Positions 29,667-38,660 of a stretch of DNA of 64,000 nucleotides are shown here, piece by piece. The position numbers and the translations under genes were made by a program. Within the stretch, counting starts at the first letter, position 1; each line of letters opens with the position of its first letter. Origin of the DNA: Saprospiraceae bacterium (GTDB taxonomy: Bacteria; Bacteroidota; Bacteroidia; Chitinophagales; Saprospiraceae); the NCBI GenBank assembly GCA_016711125.1, contig JADJTQ010000012.1, positions 620,001-684,000 on the forward strand, read 5' to 3'. The notes under the pieces are model-generated. The model was not told the origin of the DNA and searched no databases. It saw only the letters and a program-made list of their open reading frames with translations.

Positions 29667-30559
29667 ATCTTTTGAGCTTCGATTTGTGTACTACATATTT
29701 TAAACAAGCGTCCAAAATAAATTCATATTTCTATAACATCACCTCCGGGCCGAGCGCTGCTATTGATCTATAAAATTGCGATAAAGGGATTTTGTCTCTT
29801 AGATCAACAAATAATATTGAAACACTACCTGTCTAAATACTCAAGATTTTTATTGCTACCTGTCATCTGCCACTGACCAATTGACATGGGAGTATTGACC
29901 ATCCAATTTTCGTTGATCTAAAAAATCACGAATCTTAAAAACTTTTTTTAGCCTCCTGCAATCTTGCATTATTCCATGATACATTCTCCTATCAGGTATT
30001 TACCGGTTATATACTGTTGCCATATCTGGCAGTGATACGATACATATGTTTGGTTACCTCAGCGTCTGCGCATACATAACCAGGTCGCCAAATTTGATTT
30101 AGAGCATCGATCAAAAGAGCTTGCTTCGAGATTTCAGCATAAAGCCAAATGGATAAAAACAACGTGCCCCAATAATCTGAAGTGGGTACTTTCTTATCAT
30201 GAAATGGGCGATACCCAGGCTGGTCACGAAGTTGACATGCGGATGAAAAAACAAAATCCGACGCATTACTTCCCGGTAAAAAAATTAATAGTATGGTGGT
30301 GAGAGCACCGATGAAAGAGCAAACTGCAGTAAAAATTATTAAAGATTTAATTTTACTTCTTGAAATCAGTTATGCAATGTTTCCATTCGTCTTGGAATAA
30401 TGGTGTTTAAGAAATGACCATGAGATGCAATTTTTAAGAAATCCGGATAAATGGAATATGCATAATTTAATTTCAGGTTAATCCTTACAATGATCTTCTT
30501 CCGAATTAAAATAAATAAAAATATCGTAAATTTAATGAAGATAACTGCTCAACTTTCAA
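29667..30559. other. Long gene-poor spacer
   Basis: About 890 bases without a credible intact gene. Between about 30127 and 30302 the plus strand reads KAKWIKTTCPNNLKWVLSYHEMGD and ends KKLIVWWW-like, which loosely recalls the C-terminal half of small GIY-YIG endonucleases; there is no matching GIY...YIG start and I treat it as a possible relic only. The rest is AT-rich with no strong hairpin. The LacI gene ends at its right side. Confidence 0.4.
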
Positions 30560-31585
30560 TTAGCCTTTTCTCAAAGACGATTTTCGGGGTATCAATTCTG
30601 TGGTTAATATGGAAAAGTCTTCCGTCTGTCTTGTGTCATTAAGGCTATCGATAATGCGAGACACACTGATCTTGCCCATCTCAAAGGCCGGATGGTACAT
30701 AGATGAAAGTGGGGGATCGACGATTTCACAAATCGGGTCGTCATTAAATCCGATTATGGCAACATCTTCCGGCACTTTCCTACCCATTTTTTTTGCGATT
30801 TGAATGGCGCATACGGCTGCAATATCATTGGCTCCAAAAACGCCATCTGGAGAATGACCATTCTTAAATAGCTCAGTAGCCATCACCAATGACTCCTCTC
30901 TACTCAAACTTTTGCCACTTAATATTAAATCGGGATTGGCAGAAAGACCATGGTCTTCCAAAGCTTGCAAGAAGCCTCTTAATCGTTCTTTATAGAGCAT
31001 TTGATTAAGTGAGCCTCCTATATGGGCAATTCGGCGGCACCCCTGATCTATCAAATGAGCTGTTGCATCATATCCCGCTCTAAAGTTGTCAATCAGCACC
31101 TTTTGACCATCAAAATCAACTGGAACCCGGTCTACAAATACAACGGGAGTGCCGCTTTTATAAAACTGCTCAAAATGCTGATATTCAAGGGTCTCAATGG
31201 ACAAGGAGGTGATCAGCCCACAAATTCGCATATCATACAACGCTTTTGCATTATCCTGTTCGATGGCCAGATTGTCAGTAGTTTGCGATATAATTACATT
31301 ATAGCCTCTCGCCCTGGCTTCCGCTTCGATACCGCTGATCAGATTGGATAAAAACGGCCGATTGATCCATGAGATTAAAACCCCAATGGTTTTCGACCGT
31401 TGATTTCTGAGATTTACCGCCATGATATTCGGCCGGTAACCACGCAATTTGGCAAGCTTCTTAACCGTCTGCCGAGTCTCAGCTCCAATACTAGGATGAT
31501 CCTTCAGAGCCCTCGAAATGGTTGAGGGAGCCAGGTCAAGCTCTTTGGCGAGGTCATGGATGGTGATATAGACTTTTTCTTTCAA
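30560..31585 (-). CDS. LacI-family transcriptional regulator
   Basis: A 341-residue regulator. The N-terminal helix-turn-helix VYITIHDLAKELDLAPSTIS, then the hinge RGYRPNIMAVNLRNQRSK, then a periplasmic-binding-protein-like domain: KTIGVLISWINRPFLSNLIS, GVFGANDIAAVCAIQIAKKM, DVAIIGFNDDPICEIVDPPL. It begins at TTG. It should bind a sugar or sugar acid and release DNA. It is flanked by the catabolic operon on one side and the DUF1501/DUF1553 pair on the other, so either could be its target. I could not identify an operator. Confidence 0.93.
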   Translation of the reverse strand: MKEKVYITIHDLAKELDLAPSTISRALKDHPSIGAETRQTVKKLAKLRGYRPNIMAVNLRNQRSKTIGVLISWINRPFLSNLISGIEAEARARGYNVIISQTTDNLAIEQDNAKALYDMRICGLITSLSIETLEYQHFEQFYKSGTPVVFVDRVPVDFDGQKVLIDNFRAGYDATAHLIDQGCRRIAHIGGSLNQMLYKERLRGFLQALEDHGLSANPDLILSGKSLSREESLVMATELFKNGHSPDGVFGANDIAAVCAIQIAKKMGRKVPEDVAIIGFNDDPICEIVDPPLSSMYHPAFEMGKISVSRIIDSLNDTRQTEDFSILTTELIPRKSSLRKG

Positions 31586-31642
31586 TACTGCGGATTCGAG
31601 AGACTAAATGTACTGAATCATCATTAACGGTTATATATATGT

Positions 31643-33097
31643 CTAACTTAATACCCCATTGACCACTTTCCCATGTACGTCTGTAAGTCTAAATCTACGA
31701 CCTTGATACTTGAAGGTCAACTGCTCGTGATCGACACCTAGCAAGTGTAGCAAAGTAGCCTGAAAATCATGTACATGAACCGGATCTTGCACCACATTAT
31801 AACCAAAATCATCAGTAATACCGTAGTTTAAACCAGGCCTTACCCCTGCGCCGGCCATCCACATAGTAAAACATCTTGGATGATGATCCCGGCCATAATT
31901 GTCAGCGGTCAACTTGCCTTGTGAATAAACGGTGCGTCCAAACTCGCCACCCCAAATGACCAGAGTATCTTCAAGTAGACCCCTTTGCTTAAGATCCTTG
32001 ACCAAAGCTGCCGTTGCCTGGTCCGTGTTTCGGCATTGATGGGAAATACCAGCGGGCAAGTTGAGATGTTGATCCCATCCCTGATGATATAACTGTACAA
32101 ATTTGACATCTCGCTCCAACAATTTTCTTGCCAGAAGACAATTAGCGGCATAGGTACCAGGATCACGACTGTCGGGACCGTAAAGATTATAAACATGGTC
32201 TGGCTCGTTGGACATATCCAACACTTCTGGTACGGAAGTTTGCATCCGAAATGCCATTTCATATTGTGCCATTCGTGCATTGATCTCCGCATCCTGATAA
32301 GTATCATTCTGTACATTATTAAGTTTTCTCAGACCATCAAGCATCCGTTCGCGATCAGTACGCTCAAATCCGTCCGGATCTTCTAAAAACAATACGGCAT
32401 CCTTACCACTCCGGAACTGCACTCCCTGGTGTTCGGTGGGTAAAAATCCATTGCCCCATAGCCGGGCATATAGTGGCTGGCCCCCTGCGTTTTTGGATAC
32501 CAATACGATAAAAGCCGGTAAATTCTCGTTGTCAGAACCCAGGCCATAACTCACCCAGGAGCCGATCGAAGGTCGGCCGGGCAACATACTGCCTGTCTGG
32601 AAAAAAGTGATCGCTGGATCGTGATTGATTGCTTCGGTGTGCATGGAATTGATGAAACAAAGATCGTCGACAATCCCTGCCGTATACGGCATTAGCTCGC
32701 TTACCCAGCGCTGGCAGGATCCATATTGTTTAAAATCATATATGGATGTTGTCATCGGAAATGTGGTCTGATTACCACTCATGCCAGTTAGTCTCTGGCC
32801 CTTCCGGACAGAATCTGGCAAATTCTGACCATGAAATTCTTTTAACAAAGGTTTGTAGTCGAATAAATCCAGTTGAGACGGGCCCCCACTTTGAAATAAA
32901 TAAACAATCCTTTTTACTTTTGGATTCTTTGTTCCTATCAATGGAAGCCTCTGCGTATGCAAACTTTGCACTTCGCTACGGAGTGACAACGGACCTAAGA
33001 GGCCTCCTAGCGCCAAGGCACCCAGCCCCATGGAGGTCTTTGTGAAAAACTCTCGTCGGTCCAGGAGCTTGCCATGTTTTACCTCACTTTCTTCCAT
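31643..33097 (-). CDS. DUF1501 protein, Tat-exported, sulfatase-like fold
   Basis: A 484-residue protein with a twin-arginine signal: LDRREFFTKTSMGLGALALG. The mature part is typical of DUF1501: VKRIVYLFQSGGPSQLDLFD, HGQNLPDSVRKGQRLTGMSG, GDNENLPAFIVL-like GLGSDNENLPAFIVLVS, WDQHLNLPAGI, VIWGGEFGRTVYSQ and GRDHHPRCFTMWMAGAGVRP. The fold is related to alkaline phosphatase/sulfatase enzymes. Function is unknown. It is encoded three bases downstream of a DUF1549/DUF1553 cytochrome-like protein; the two-gene unit is common in Planctomycetes and in some marine Bacteroidota and Verrucomicrobia, and is often linked to polysaccharide use. Confidence 0.92.
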   Translation of the reverse strand: MEESEVKHGKLLDRREFFTKTSMGLGALALGGLLGPLSLRSEVQSLHTQRLPLIGTKNPKVKRIVYLFQSGGPSQLDLFDYKPLLKEFHGQNLPDSVRKGQRLTGMSGNQTTFPMTTSIYDFKQYGSCQRWVSELMPYTAGIVDDLCFINSMHTEAINHDPAITFFQTGSMLPGRPSIGSWVSYGLGSDNENLPAFIVLVSKNAGGQPLYARLWGNGFLPTEHQGVQFRSGKDAVLFLEDPDGFERTDRERMLDGLRKLNNVQNDTYQDAEINARMAQYEMAFRMQTSVPEVLDMSNEPDHVYNLYGPDSRDPGTYAANCLLARKLLERDVKFVQLYHQGWDQHLNLPAGISHQCRNTDQATAALVKDLKQRGLLEDTLVIWGGEFGRTVYSQGKLTADNYGRDHHPRCFTMWMAGAGVRPGLNYGITDDFGYNVVQDPVHVHDFQATLLHLLGVDHEQLTFKYQGRRFRLTDVHGKVVNGVLS

Positions 33098-33100
33098 AGA

Positions 33101-36100
33101 TCAACGTTTAGTAATAAAAGCATCGGAATTTATGATCGTGCTTGCCACTACGGCATAGGCAGCAAGTTGTAAGTCTTCCTTTTTCTCGCTTTGTACACCT
33201 AACCAACCCATTGCTCTCTCTGGCTGGACATTAAATAGTGAAAGGTATTGTTCAAATAAATCCAGAAGCACGACCACTTCTTCTTTCTTGGGATGTCGGC
33301 CGGTCAACTTTCGGAAACTCGACCCAATGTCTTCTGAGTATTGCATCTCCTTTCCGATTGCACGGGCAGATTCGACAAAAATTGGATCGTTCATGAGGAC
33401 CAATGCTTGGAGTGGAGTGTTTGTTTGTTGTCTCCGCATGCTACACTCACTTCTTCCAGGAGCATCAAACGTACTCTGGGTCGGGTGTGGCACCGATCGT
33501 TTCCAAATGGTGTAAAGGCTACGTCGATAGAGATCATCGTCTTTGCTCTGGACATAAGCTGCCCCATTCACCCTCCATAGTCCTTCCGGTTGATATGGGC
33601 TCACGGATGGGCCACCAAGCTTTTTTACCAATAATCCACTCGCAGCCAGTGCCTGATCCCGGATCATCTCTGCCGATAATCTCCTGGATGGACCACGTGC
33701 ATACAAGATATTTTCCGGATCACTTTGTCTTTTTTCCAGGTTTACAATCGAACTCTGACGGTAGGTTCTGGATGTCACCAATAATTTGATAAGCTCTTTG
33801 ATATTCCAACCATTTTCCTGAAATGTAACGGCTAAATGATCGAGCAAGTCCGGGTGGGTAGGCATCACGCCCTGATTTCCAAAATCTTCCGCAGTCTTCA
33901 CTATGCCCCGGCCAAAAAGCTGTTGCCATATTCGATTGACCATAACTCGAGCGGTTAACGGATGTTCCGGTGCTGTGAGCCACTTGGCCAGTTCAAGTCT
34001 TGTGGGTTGCTTAACAGTGCTGTCCAAAGCCATTATGGCTCGTGGAGTGGATGATGTGACCCGCTCTTTGTAGGCATCATATTGACCCCGGTCAAGGATA
34101 AATGCTGGTCTTGGCAAGTCCATTTCTTTATAGACCATCAACTCTTTTATCGTATCTGTATTTTTGCATAGCGCTTCTCTGGCATGCCTTAATGCAATTT
34201 CATTGTCGAGAAAAGTTTGATGATAGTTCGTATAATATTGCACCAGGTTGGCTCTTTCTTCGGGTACAAGATCTCTCGGGCTTTTATTGATGATATCGAC
34301 GAAAGCTTGTGAATTGGCAATCTTCATTATTTCGAGATTGGTCAAACTACGGTCAAATACAAACACATTGTCGATTACGGCTCCACCTATGCCCTTGCCT
34401 CTCCAGCGGGCTCCTATTTGAATCCCAGGCTCTTGCTCATTAGAAAATTTAAACAAAATAGATTTATACAAATTGTCGCTATCCGTTACAACTTCCAATG
34501 GTTTACCACCGAGGAAAACATTGAGAGCGTCAGCTCTCCCTGATCCATCATAAACTAACGTGAGCTGTATCCACTGATCACGGGGAATCGGTTCATTGGC
34601 ATATCTGATGATGGCGTTATCTGGTGCAGTATGGGCCATAAGTAACTCCAAACGGTGATCTTTCAAGGCCAGATGAAAACCCCGAAAATTATAAAGCACA
34701 GCACCATTTCCTTTATGTAAAATAACACCATCTTTTAATTCATCCGGCAACAGCAGGGACAGACCCACACTAAATGACTCATAGCGCTCAAAAACGCCTA
34801 CCCCACCCAAATCCAGCCATGCATCACCATCCATTAGAAGCCCCTGCCCTTCTTTTCCCTTGCCAAAAGATGGCTTCTCATCACTCGAATTATTGCGATC
34901 CATTTTTCCACTTTGCCGAGGATTGACTTTATTTTTCAGGTTTCCATTTAAGTCAAATTGGGCAAGGTGATGGCTTTCTTGGCGACCAATATCCATTGTT
35001 TTATAGGATGTTTTATCGATCCAGTCTTCAGCAGATATTTTCAGGTGGGCGGCAATTTTTAATTTTTCCGTTTCTAGGTCAGCAATTTTTTGATTCAGAA
35101 AATTAATCAGTGAATCCTGATGTGGGTTGGAAAGTAACATGGTAGGCACCGGAGTTGCGTCATTCCATGAAATCTGACCCGACTCATTTACATTATTGAA
35201 GAAGCTAAATAGCTGATAATAGTCCTTTTGTGAGATTGGATCAAATTTGTGATCATGACATTTAGCACATCCAAGTGTCATGCCCATAAAGGCGGTGCCG
35301 AAAGTATTGGTGCGATCTGATACGTACTCCACCCGAAACTCCTCGGGTACAATTCCACCTTCCATATTTTGAGGATGTAGCCTTAAAAAGGTAGTAGCAA
35401 TTTTTTCGGAACGATCGCTACCCGGTACAAGATCTCCAGCTAGCTGCAGGGTTACAAATTGATCATAGGGCATATTTTCATTAAAGCTCTCGATTACCCA
35501 ATCCCGCCAGGGAGAAACGTCACGATAGCGATCAACGGTATACCCATGCGTATCAGCGTATCGTGCCACATCCATCCAATCGACAGCCATACGCTCACCA
35601 TATTCGGGTAAATCCAGCAAACGATCGACTAGGCGTTCATAGGCACCATCTTGATTATCTGCCAAAAAAGAATCCATGACCTCTATTGAAGGGGGCAAAC
35701 CTGTTAGGTCGAAAGATAATCTTCGCAAAAGCGTTTCGCGATCCGCCTCTTCATTGAACTTTAACTTTTGTGCCTGAAACCTTTTTTCAATGAAATAATC
35801 AACCGGGTGGTTGGCGTCAGGTAATGCAGTTTTCTTCGGAGGAATAAAAGCCCAATGGTCCATATAGATTGCTCCGTCTTCAATCCACCGGATCAACAAG
35901 GCCTTCTCATCTGGATTCAGTGAGAGTTTTGACTCCACAGGAGGCATTATATGTTCGGGATCAGTGCTTAAGATACGATTGACCAATTCACTCAGATGAA
36001 GATTTCCGGGTACAATGGCACGAAGATCTGGATGTTCGGAAAGTTTGCCCTTGGCAATCGATTCAACATCTAAGCGCAAACCCGCCTCAAGTTTACCCTG

Positions 36101-36316
36101 GTCAGGACCATGACAGGAAAAACAACGATCAGACAAGATCGGACGGATATCTTGATTAAAATCCGGTGTTGTTTCAATCCGGTTATATCTCTCCGCAACC
36201 TCTGGAGGTAATGATCGCTGACCACAAGCGATCAACAACGCTAAAAATGGCAATGCTATTAATCTCGTCAAGGTATCGTATCCTATTTTTTGCAAAATCT
36301 TGCTCCTTCGATTCAT
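33101..36316 (-). CDS. PSCyt1/DUF1549/DUF1553 multidomain lipoprotein
   Basis: A 1071-residue protein. Signal with lipobox (LLIAC, Cys near 31). PSCyt1 cytochrome-like domain with a haem-binding motif RCFSCHGPDQGKLEAG (about 66-80). DUF1549 (PSCyt2) about 165-375, including LLRRLSFDLTGLPPS, YGERMAVDWMDVARYADTHG and GCAKCHDHKFDPI. A laminin-G-like domain about 480-650. DUF1553 (PSD1) about 780-1060: LAKWLTAPEHPLTARVMVNR, IWQQLFGRGIVKTAEDFGNQ and FDAPGRSECSMRRQQTNTPL. The two CxxCH motifs suggest c-type haem and electron transfer in the periplasm. It precedes the DUF1501 gene in the same operon. The real function is not established. Confidence 0.93.
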   Translation of the reverse strand: MNRRSKILQKIGYDTLTRLIALPFLALLIACGQRSLPPEVAERYNRIETTPDFNQDIRPILSDRCFSCHGPDQGKLEAGLRLDVESIAKGKLSEHPDLRAIVPGNLHLSELVNRILSTDPEHIMPPVESKLSLNPDEKALLIRWIEDGAIYMDHWAFIPPKKTALPDANHPVDYFIEKRFQAQKLKFNEEADRETLLRRLSFDLTGLPPSIEVMDSFLADNQDGAYERLVDRLLDLPEYGERMAVDWMDVARYADTHGYTVDRYRDVSPWRDWVIESFNENMPYDQFVTLQLAGDLVPGSDRSEKIATTFLRLHPQNMEGGIVPEEFRVEYVSDRTNTFGTAFMGMTLGCAKCHDHKFDPISQKDYYQLFSFFNNVNESGQISWNDATPVPTMLLSNPHQDSLINFLNQKIADLETEKLKIAAHLKISAEDWIDKTSYKTMDIGRQESHHLAQFDLNGNLKNKVNPRQSGKMDRNNSSDEKPSFGKGKEGQGLLMDGDAWLDLGGVGVFERYESFSVGLSLLLPDELKDGVILHKGNGAVLYNFRGFHLALKDHRLELLMAHTAPDNAIIRYANEPIPRDQWIQLTLVYDGSGRADALNVFLGGKPLEVVTDSDNLYKSILFKFSNEQEPGIQIGARWRGKGIGGAVIDNVFVFDRSLTNLEIMKIANSQAFVDIINKSPRDLVPEERANLVQYYTNYHQTFLDNEIALRHAREALCKNTDTIKELMVYKEMDLPRPAFILDRGQYDAYKERVTSSTPRAIMALDSTVKQPTRLELAKWLTAPEHPLTARVMVNRIWQQLFGRGIVKTAEDFGNQGVMPTHPDLLDHLAVTFQENGWNIKELIKLLVTSRTYRQSSIVNLEKRQSDPENILYARGPSRRLSAEMIRDQALAASGLLVKKLGGPSVSPYQPEGLWRVNGAAYVQSKDDDLYRRSLYTIWKRSVPHPTQSTFDAPGRSECSMRRQQTNTPLQALVLMNDPIFVESARAIGKEMQYSEDIGSSFRKLTGRHPKKEEVVVLLDLFEQYLSLFNVQPERAMGWLGVQSEKKEDLQLAAYAVVASTIINSDAFITKR

Positions 36317-36407
36317 GATGTTTCCCTCAACCTTAATACCGGGTCTAAATTACAAATTATTATCTTGGAGCAGATTCAATCCACAGGTCAAACTTAAAAT
36401 TCAAGAT

Positions 36408-37280
36408 ATGCCGTACCAAACAATCTTGGTAGAAAATCAAGCGGGTGTCGTGTTGGTCACCTTAAATCGTCCTCAGGCGTTAAATGCCATCAATGGCCTC
36501 ATGATGGAAGAATTGCTACGACTTTTTAGGCAGGATCTCCCGGGGCAGACTGATATAAAAGGGGTCATTTTAACTGGTGCCGGCGATAGGGCCTTTGTAG
36601 CCGGTGCTGACATTAGCGAGTTTCTTGGTTTTAATCAGGAGAATATTGAGACTTTTATCAGACGTGGACATCAAACTTTCAATGCTATTGAGGATTTTGA
36701 CAGGCCGGTGATCGCTGCGATAAATGGTTATGCCCTTGGTGGCGGATGTGAACTGGCCATGGCCTGCCATTTTCGGATTGCAACCAGGAATTCAAGATTT
36801 GGACAGCCGGAGGTCAACCTGGGTATCATACCAGGTTATGGAGGTACTCAACGTCTGGTCCAATTGATTGGAAAAAGCAGAGGCCTTGATCTGTTAATGA
36901 CCGGAGACATGATCGATGCGGAAACCGCAGAACAATGGGGTCTGGTTAATTACCTGGTTGAGGTCGGAGATGAAATTATAAAGGCACGGGAAATGATCGA
37001 AAAAATAGCCGATAAAGCTCCTCTGGCCATCTCCAAGATTATTTCGACTGTAAATGCTTTTTATAATAAAAATAAAAATGGATTTGAACTGGAAATTGCC
37101 GGATTTGCGGCTTTGACTGACACAAATGATTTTAAAGAAGGATCCAAAGCTTTTTTGGAAAAAAGAAAAGCGATCTTTAAGGAAAATAAATTCCAAGGGT
37201 CGGTGACCCCTTGGATTAATTTTTCAAATGCCTTGCCCCTCTGCTATTTCTCCCGTTTCGGTATTGAAACTTGTCACTGA
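36408..37280 (+). CDS. Enoyl-CoA hydratase/isomerase (crotonase family)
   Basis: The family start is the ATG at 36408 (MPYQTILVENQAGVVLVTLN); earlier in-frame codons add a non-homologous leader. Key elements: LTGAGDRAFVAGADISEF (oxyanion hole), NGYALGGGCELAMACHFRIA with the first catalytic Glu region, and PEVNLGIIPGYGGTQRLVQL with the second. It hydrates trans-2-enoyl-CoA in fatty-acid breakdown or a related route. The family normally ends about FLEKRKxxFKxK; here the frame runs on for 30 residues through a terminator. One A missing from the run 37183-37186 would restore a stop at 37187, so the true end is probably 37189. It is divergent from the DUF1553 gene. Confidence 0.9.
   Translation: MPYQTILVENQAGVVLVTLNRPQALNAINGLMMEELLRLFRQDLPGQTDIKGVILTGAGDRAFVAGADISEFLGFNQENIETFIRRGHQTFNAIEDFDRPVIAAINGYALGGGCELAMACHFRIATRNSRFGQPEVNLGIIPGYGGTQRLVQLIGKSRGLDLLMTGDMIDAETAEQWGLVNYLVEVGDEIIKAREMIEKIADKAPLAISKIISTVNAFYNKNKNGFELEIAGFAALTDTNDFKEGSKAFLEKRKAIFKENKFQGSVTPWINFSNALPLCYFSRFGIETCH
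37191..37225. terminator. Bidirectional terminator between convergent genes
   Basis: CCAAGGGTC (37193-37201) pairs with GACCCCTTGG (37205-37214), loop of three, followed by ATTAATTTTTC on the plus strand; AT-rich DNA lies on the other side. It stands between the crotonase gene and the minus-strand gene that ends at 37224. Confidence 0.75.
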
Positions 37281-37734
37281 ACAGCTCTTACCTTTGTTAT
37301 CACCCTCACATGCACCCCCACAACTAATACCACTACTTGTCTGATAGTGCTGACAATAGTCGCCAATGATATCTACAAGATTCATTCCGCACGAGCAATA
37401 AACCATAATAGTACCTTCACTAATTATGCTAAAGGGAAGGCTTGTCACAGTAAATTGATCCGATGGCTTCTTACCGGGTGCATTATTTAAAATAAAAAGC
37501 ACATCAGCACCCAAAGTATTCCTGGTAAGATAAAAGTTGAATTCCTTTTTTAGAGTCATGCGGCTACCTTGTAAGCTGATTTTGCCGATCTGGGCATTCT
37601 TTACCTGCTTGAGCTGATTAGCGCTTAAAGAATGACTAGCGATACGGGTAAATGTCTGAGGTTTGACATCGATCGAAGAATTTAGCAACAGTGTAACCTC
37701 CCATTAAACACAAAAAAACTAACTTGATTTTCAT
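37224..37734 (-). CDS. Small Cys-rich exported protein, unknown (one likely shift)
   Basis: The clear part (154 residues) begins LNSSIDVKPQTFTRI and has a Cys-rich end: YCSCGMNLVDIIGDYCQHYQ then SSGISCGGACEGDNKGKSCS. The upstream DNA reads MKIKLVFLCLM, a good start of a hydrophobic leader, from an ATG at 37734 in a neighbouring frame; one extra G in the run at 37700-37702 would explain the break and give a leader of about 20 residues. About 168 residues result. No family recognised. A palindromic ATCACCC/GGGTGAT motif lies 65 bases upstream of the ATG and is shared with two other genes in the window. Confidence 0.55.
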
Positions 37735-37799
37735 AATAAGATGTTTTGAGGTTAAAAATATAATACCCCAAAAATTATCGGATTAAACAATCATCTGGA

Positions 37800-37818
37800 A
37801 TCACCCTCGACGGGTGAT
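37800..37818 (-). promoter_or_regulatory. Palindromic motif ATCACCC-N5-GGGTGAT
   Basis: A perfect 7-base inverted repeat with a 5-base spacer, 65 bases upstream of the leader ATG of the Cys-rich protein. Near-identical motifs lie upstream of the envelope-protein gene (53308-53325) and the mini-LuxR gene (53800-53817). The position and the symmetry suggest an operator. Confidence 0.55.
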
Positions 37819-37860
37819 TTTAGAATACTTGAATCTAATAGTAATTCGAAAAACACTTTT

Positions 37861-38220
37861 TTAGAAAATACATTCACCCATTTCCACTTCAAGTCTCGCT
37901 CCTGTTTGCACCTCAAAGCCGTTTTCAAGTAAGATTTCATTTCCTGCACGGAGCATCACTGTGCCGGTAGGGATTGACACGGTGGCTATGATCTGATTCG
38001 ACGCTTGATAAAATCCCGGATTGATGGTGCCGGAATCCAGATAAACGTTGACGGGGCAGCCAAATGATTCAGTCACTAAGTTTTCAGAAAGAAGGTTTGC
38101 AGATACTAAGGTCGATTGACTTTTCTCCACAATTGATATTGATTCAAACCCAATGTTAGAACCTCCACATTCAAGTGGATATAGGGCCAATGCCAGAATT
38201 AATGCAAAATAATATAACAT
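37861..38220 (-). CDS. Small secreted protein with 3-coathanger-like C terminus
   Basis: A 119-residue protein with a signal sequence (MLYYFALILALALYPLEC; the Cys near 18 could be a lipid-attachment site). The C-terminal part RAGNEILLENGFEVQTGARL and EVEMGEC resembles the repeated strand motif (xAGxxIxLxxGFEVxxGA) found in Bacteroidota surface proteins as 3-coathanger or similar stacks. It may be a minimal surface protein. The gene lies upstream of the Cys-rich protein gene in the same direction, 126 bases away, with the palindromic motif in between. Confidence 0.65.
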   Translation of the reverse strand: MLYYFALILALALYPLECGGSNIGFESISIVEKSQSTLVSANLLSENLVTESFGCPVNVYLDSGTINPGFYQASNQIIATVSIPTGTVMLRAGNEILLENGFEVQTGARLEVEMGECIF

Positions 38221-38660
38221 GAGTCGTTATTCTCGATTCTTTAAAGTGATTGAACGAACGGAGTCCAGGATAAAGTTCATGCCTGAAGCAGATAGCAACA
38301 ACTTATTACTGAAAGAATGATTGTCGTAAATCTGCTAATCACTGACTATCAGCAGACCTTCACCATCCCTCATAAGGCAATTTCTATACCAAATCAGATG
38401 ATCTCTTCACATTTAACACAATTACTACATAATTGAATAAGATTAGATATTTTTCCCTTTTTTAAAATCCAGACGGGATAGAAAGAACATTCCATCTTGC
38501 AAAAAAGACAAAATCTATGACTGATAGAAGGTACTATCCGCCCATCTTCAATCGCCAAATGTTAACTTTGGGGGCGCCGCTACACATAACTCCGGTGAAC
38601 AATTGTAGCAGATTACGGCGTTCGTAAAAAAGAAGAACCGATCATAAAAATTTGAAATAG
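38221..38660. other. Spacer upstream of the GH130 gene
   Basis: About 440 bases without a gene. AT-rich with a run TTTTTCCCTTTTTT near 38450-38462. It separates the divergent coathanger-like and GH130 genes and probably holds both promoters. Confidence 0.45.

Noticed and set aside
30098..30302. Possible GIY-YIG endonuclease remnant
   Set aside because: Only a weak likeness in the C-terminal half; no GIY or YIG motif was found upstream, so I do not list it as a gene.
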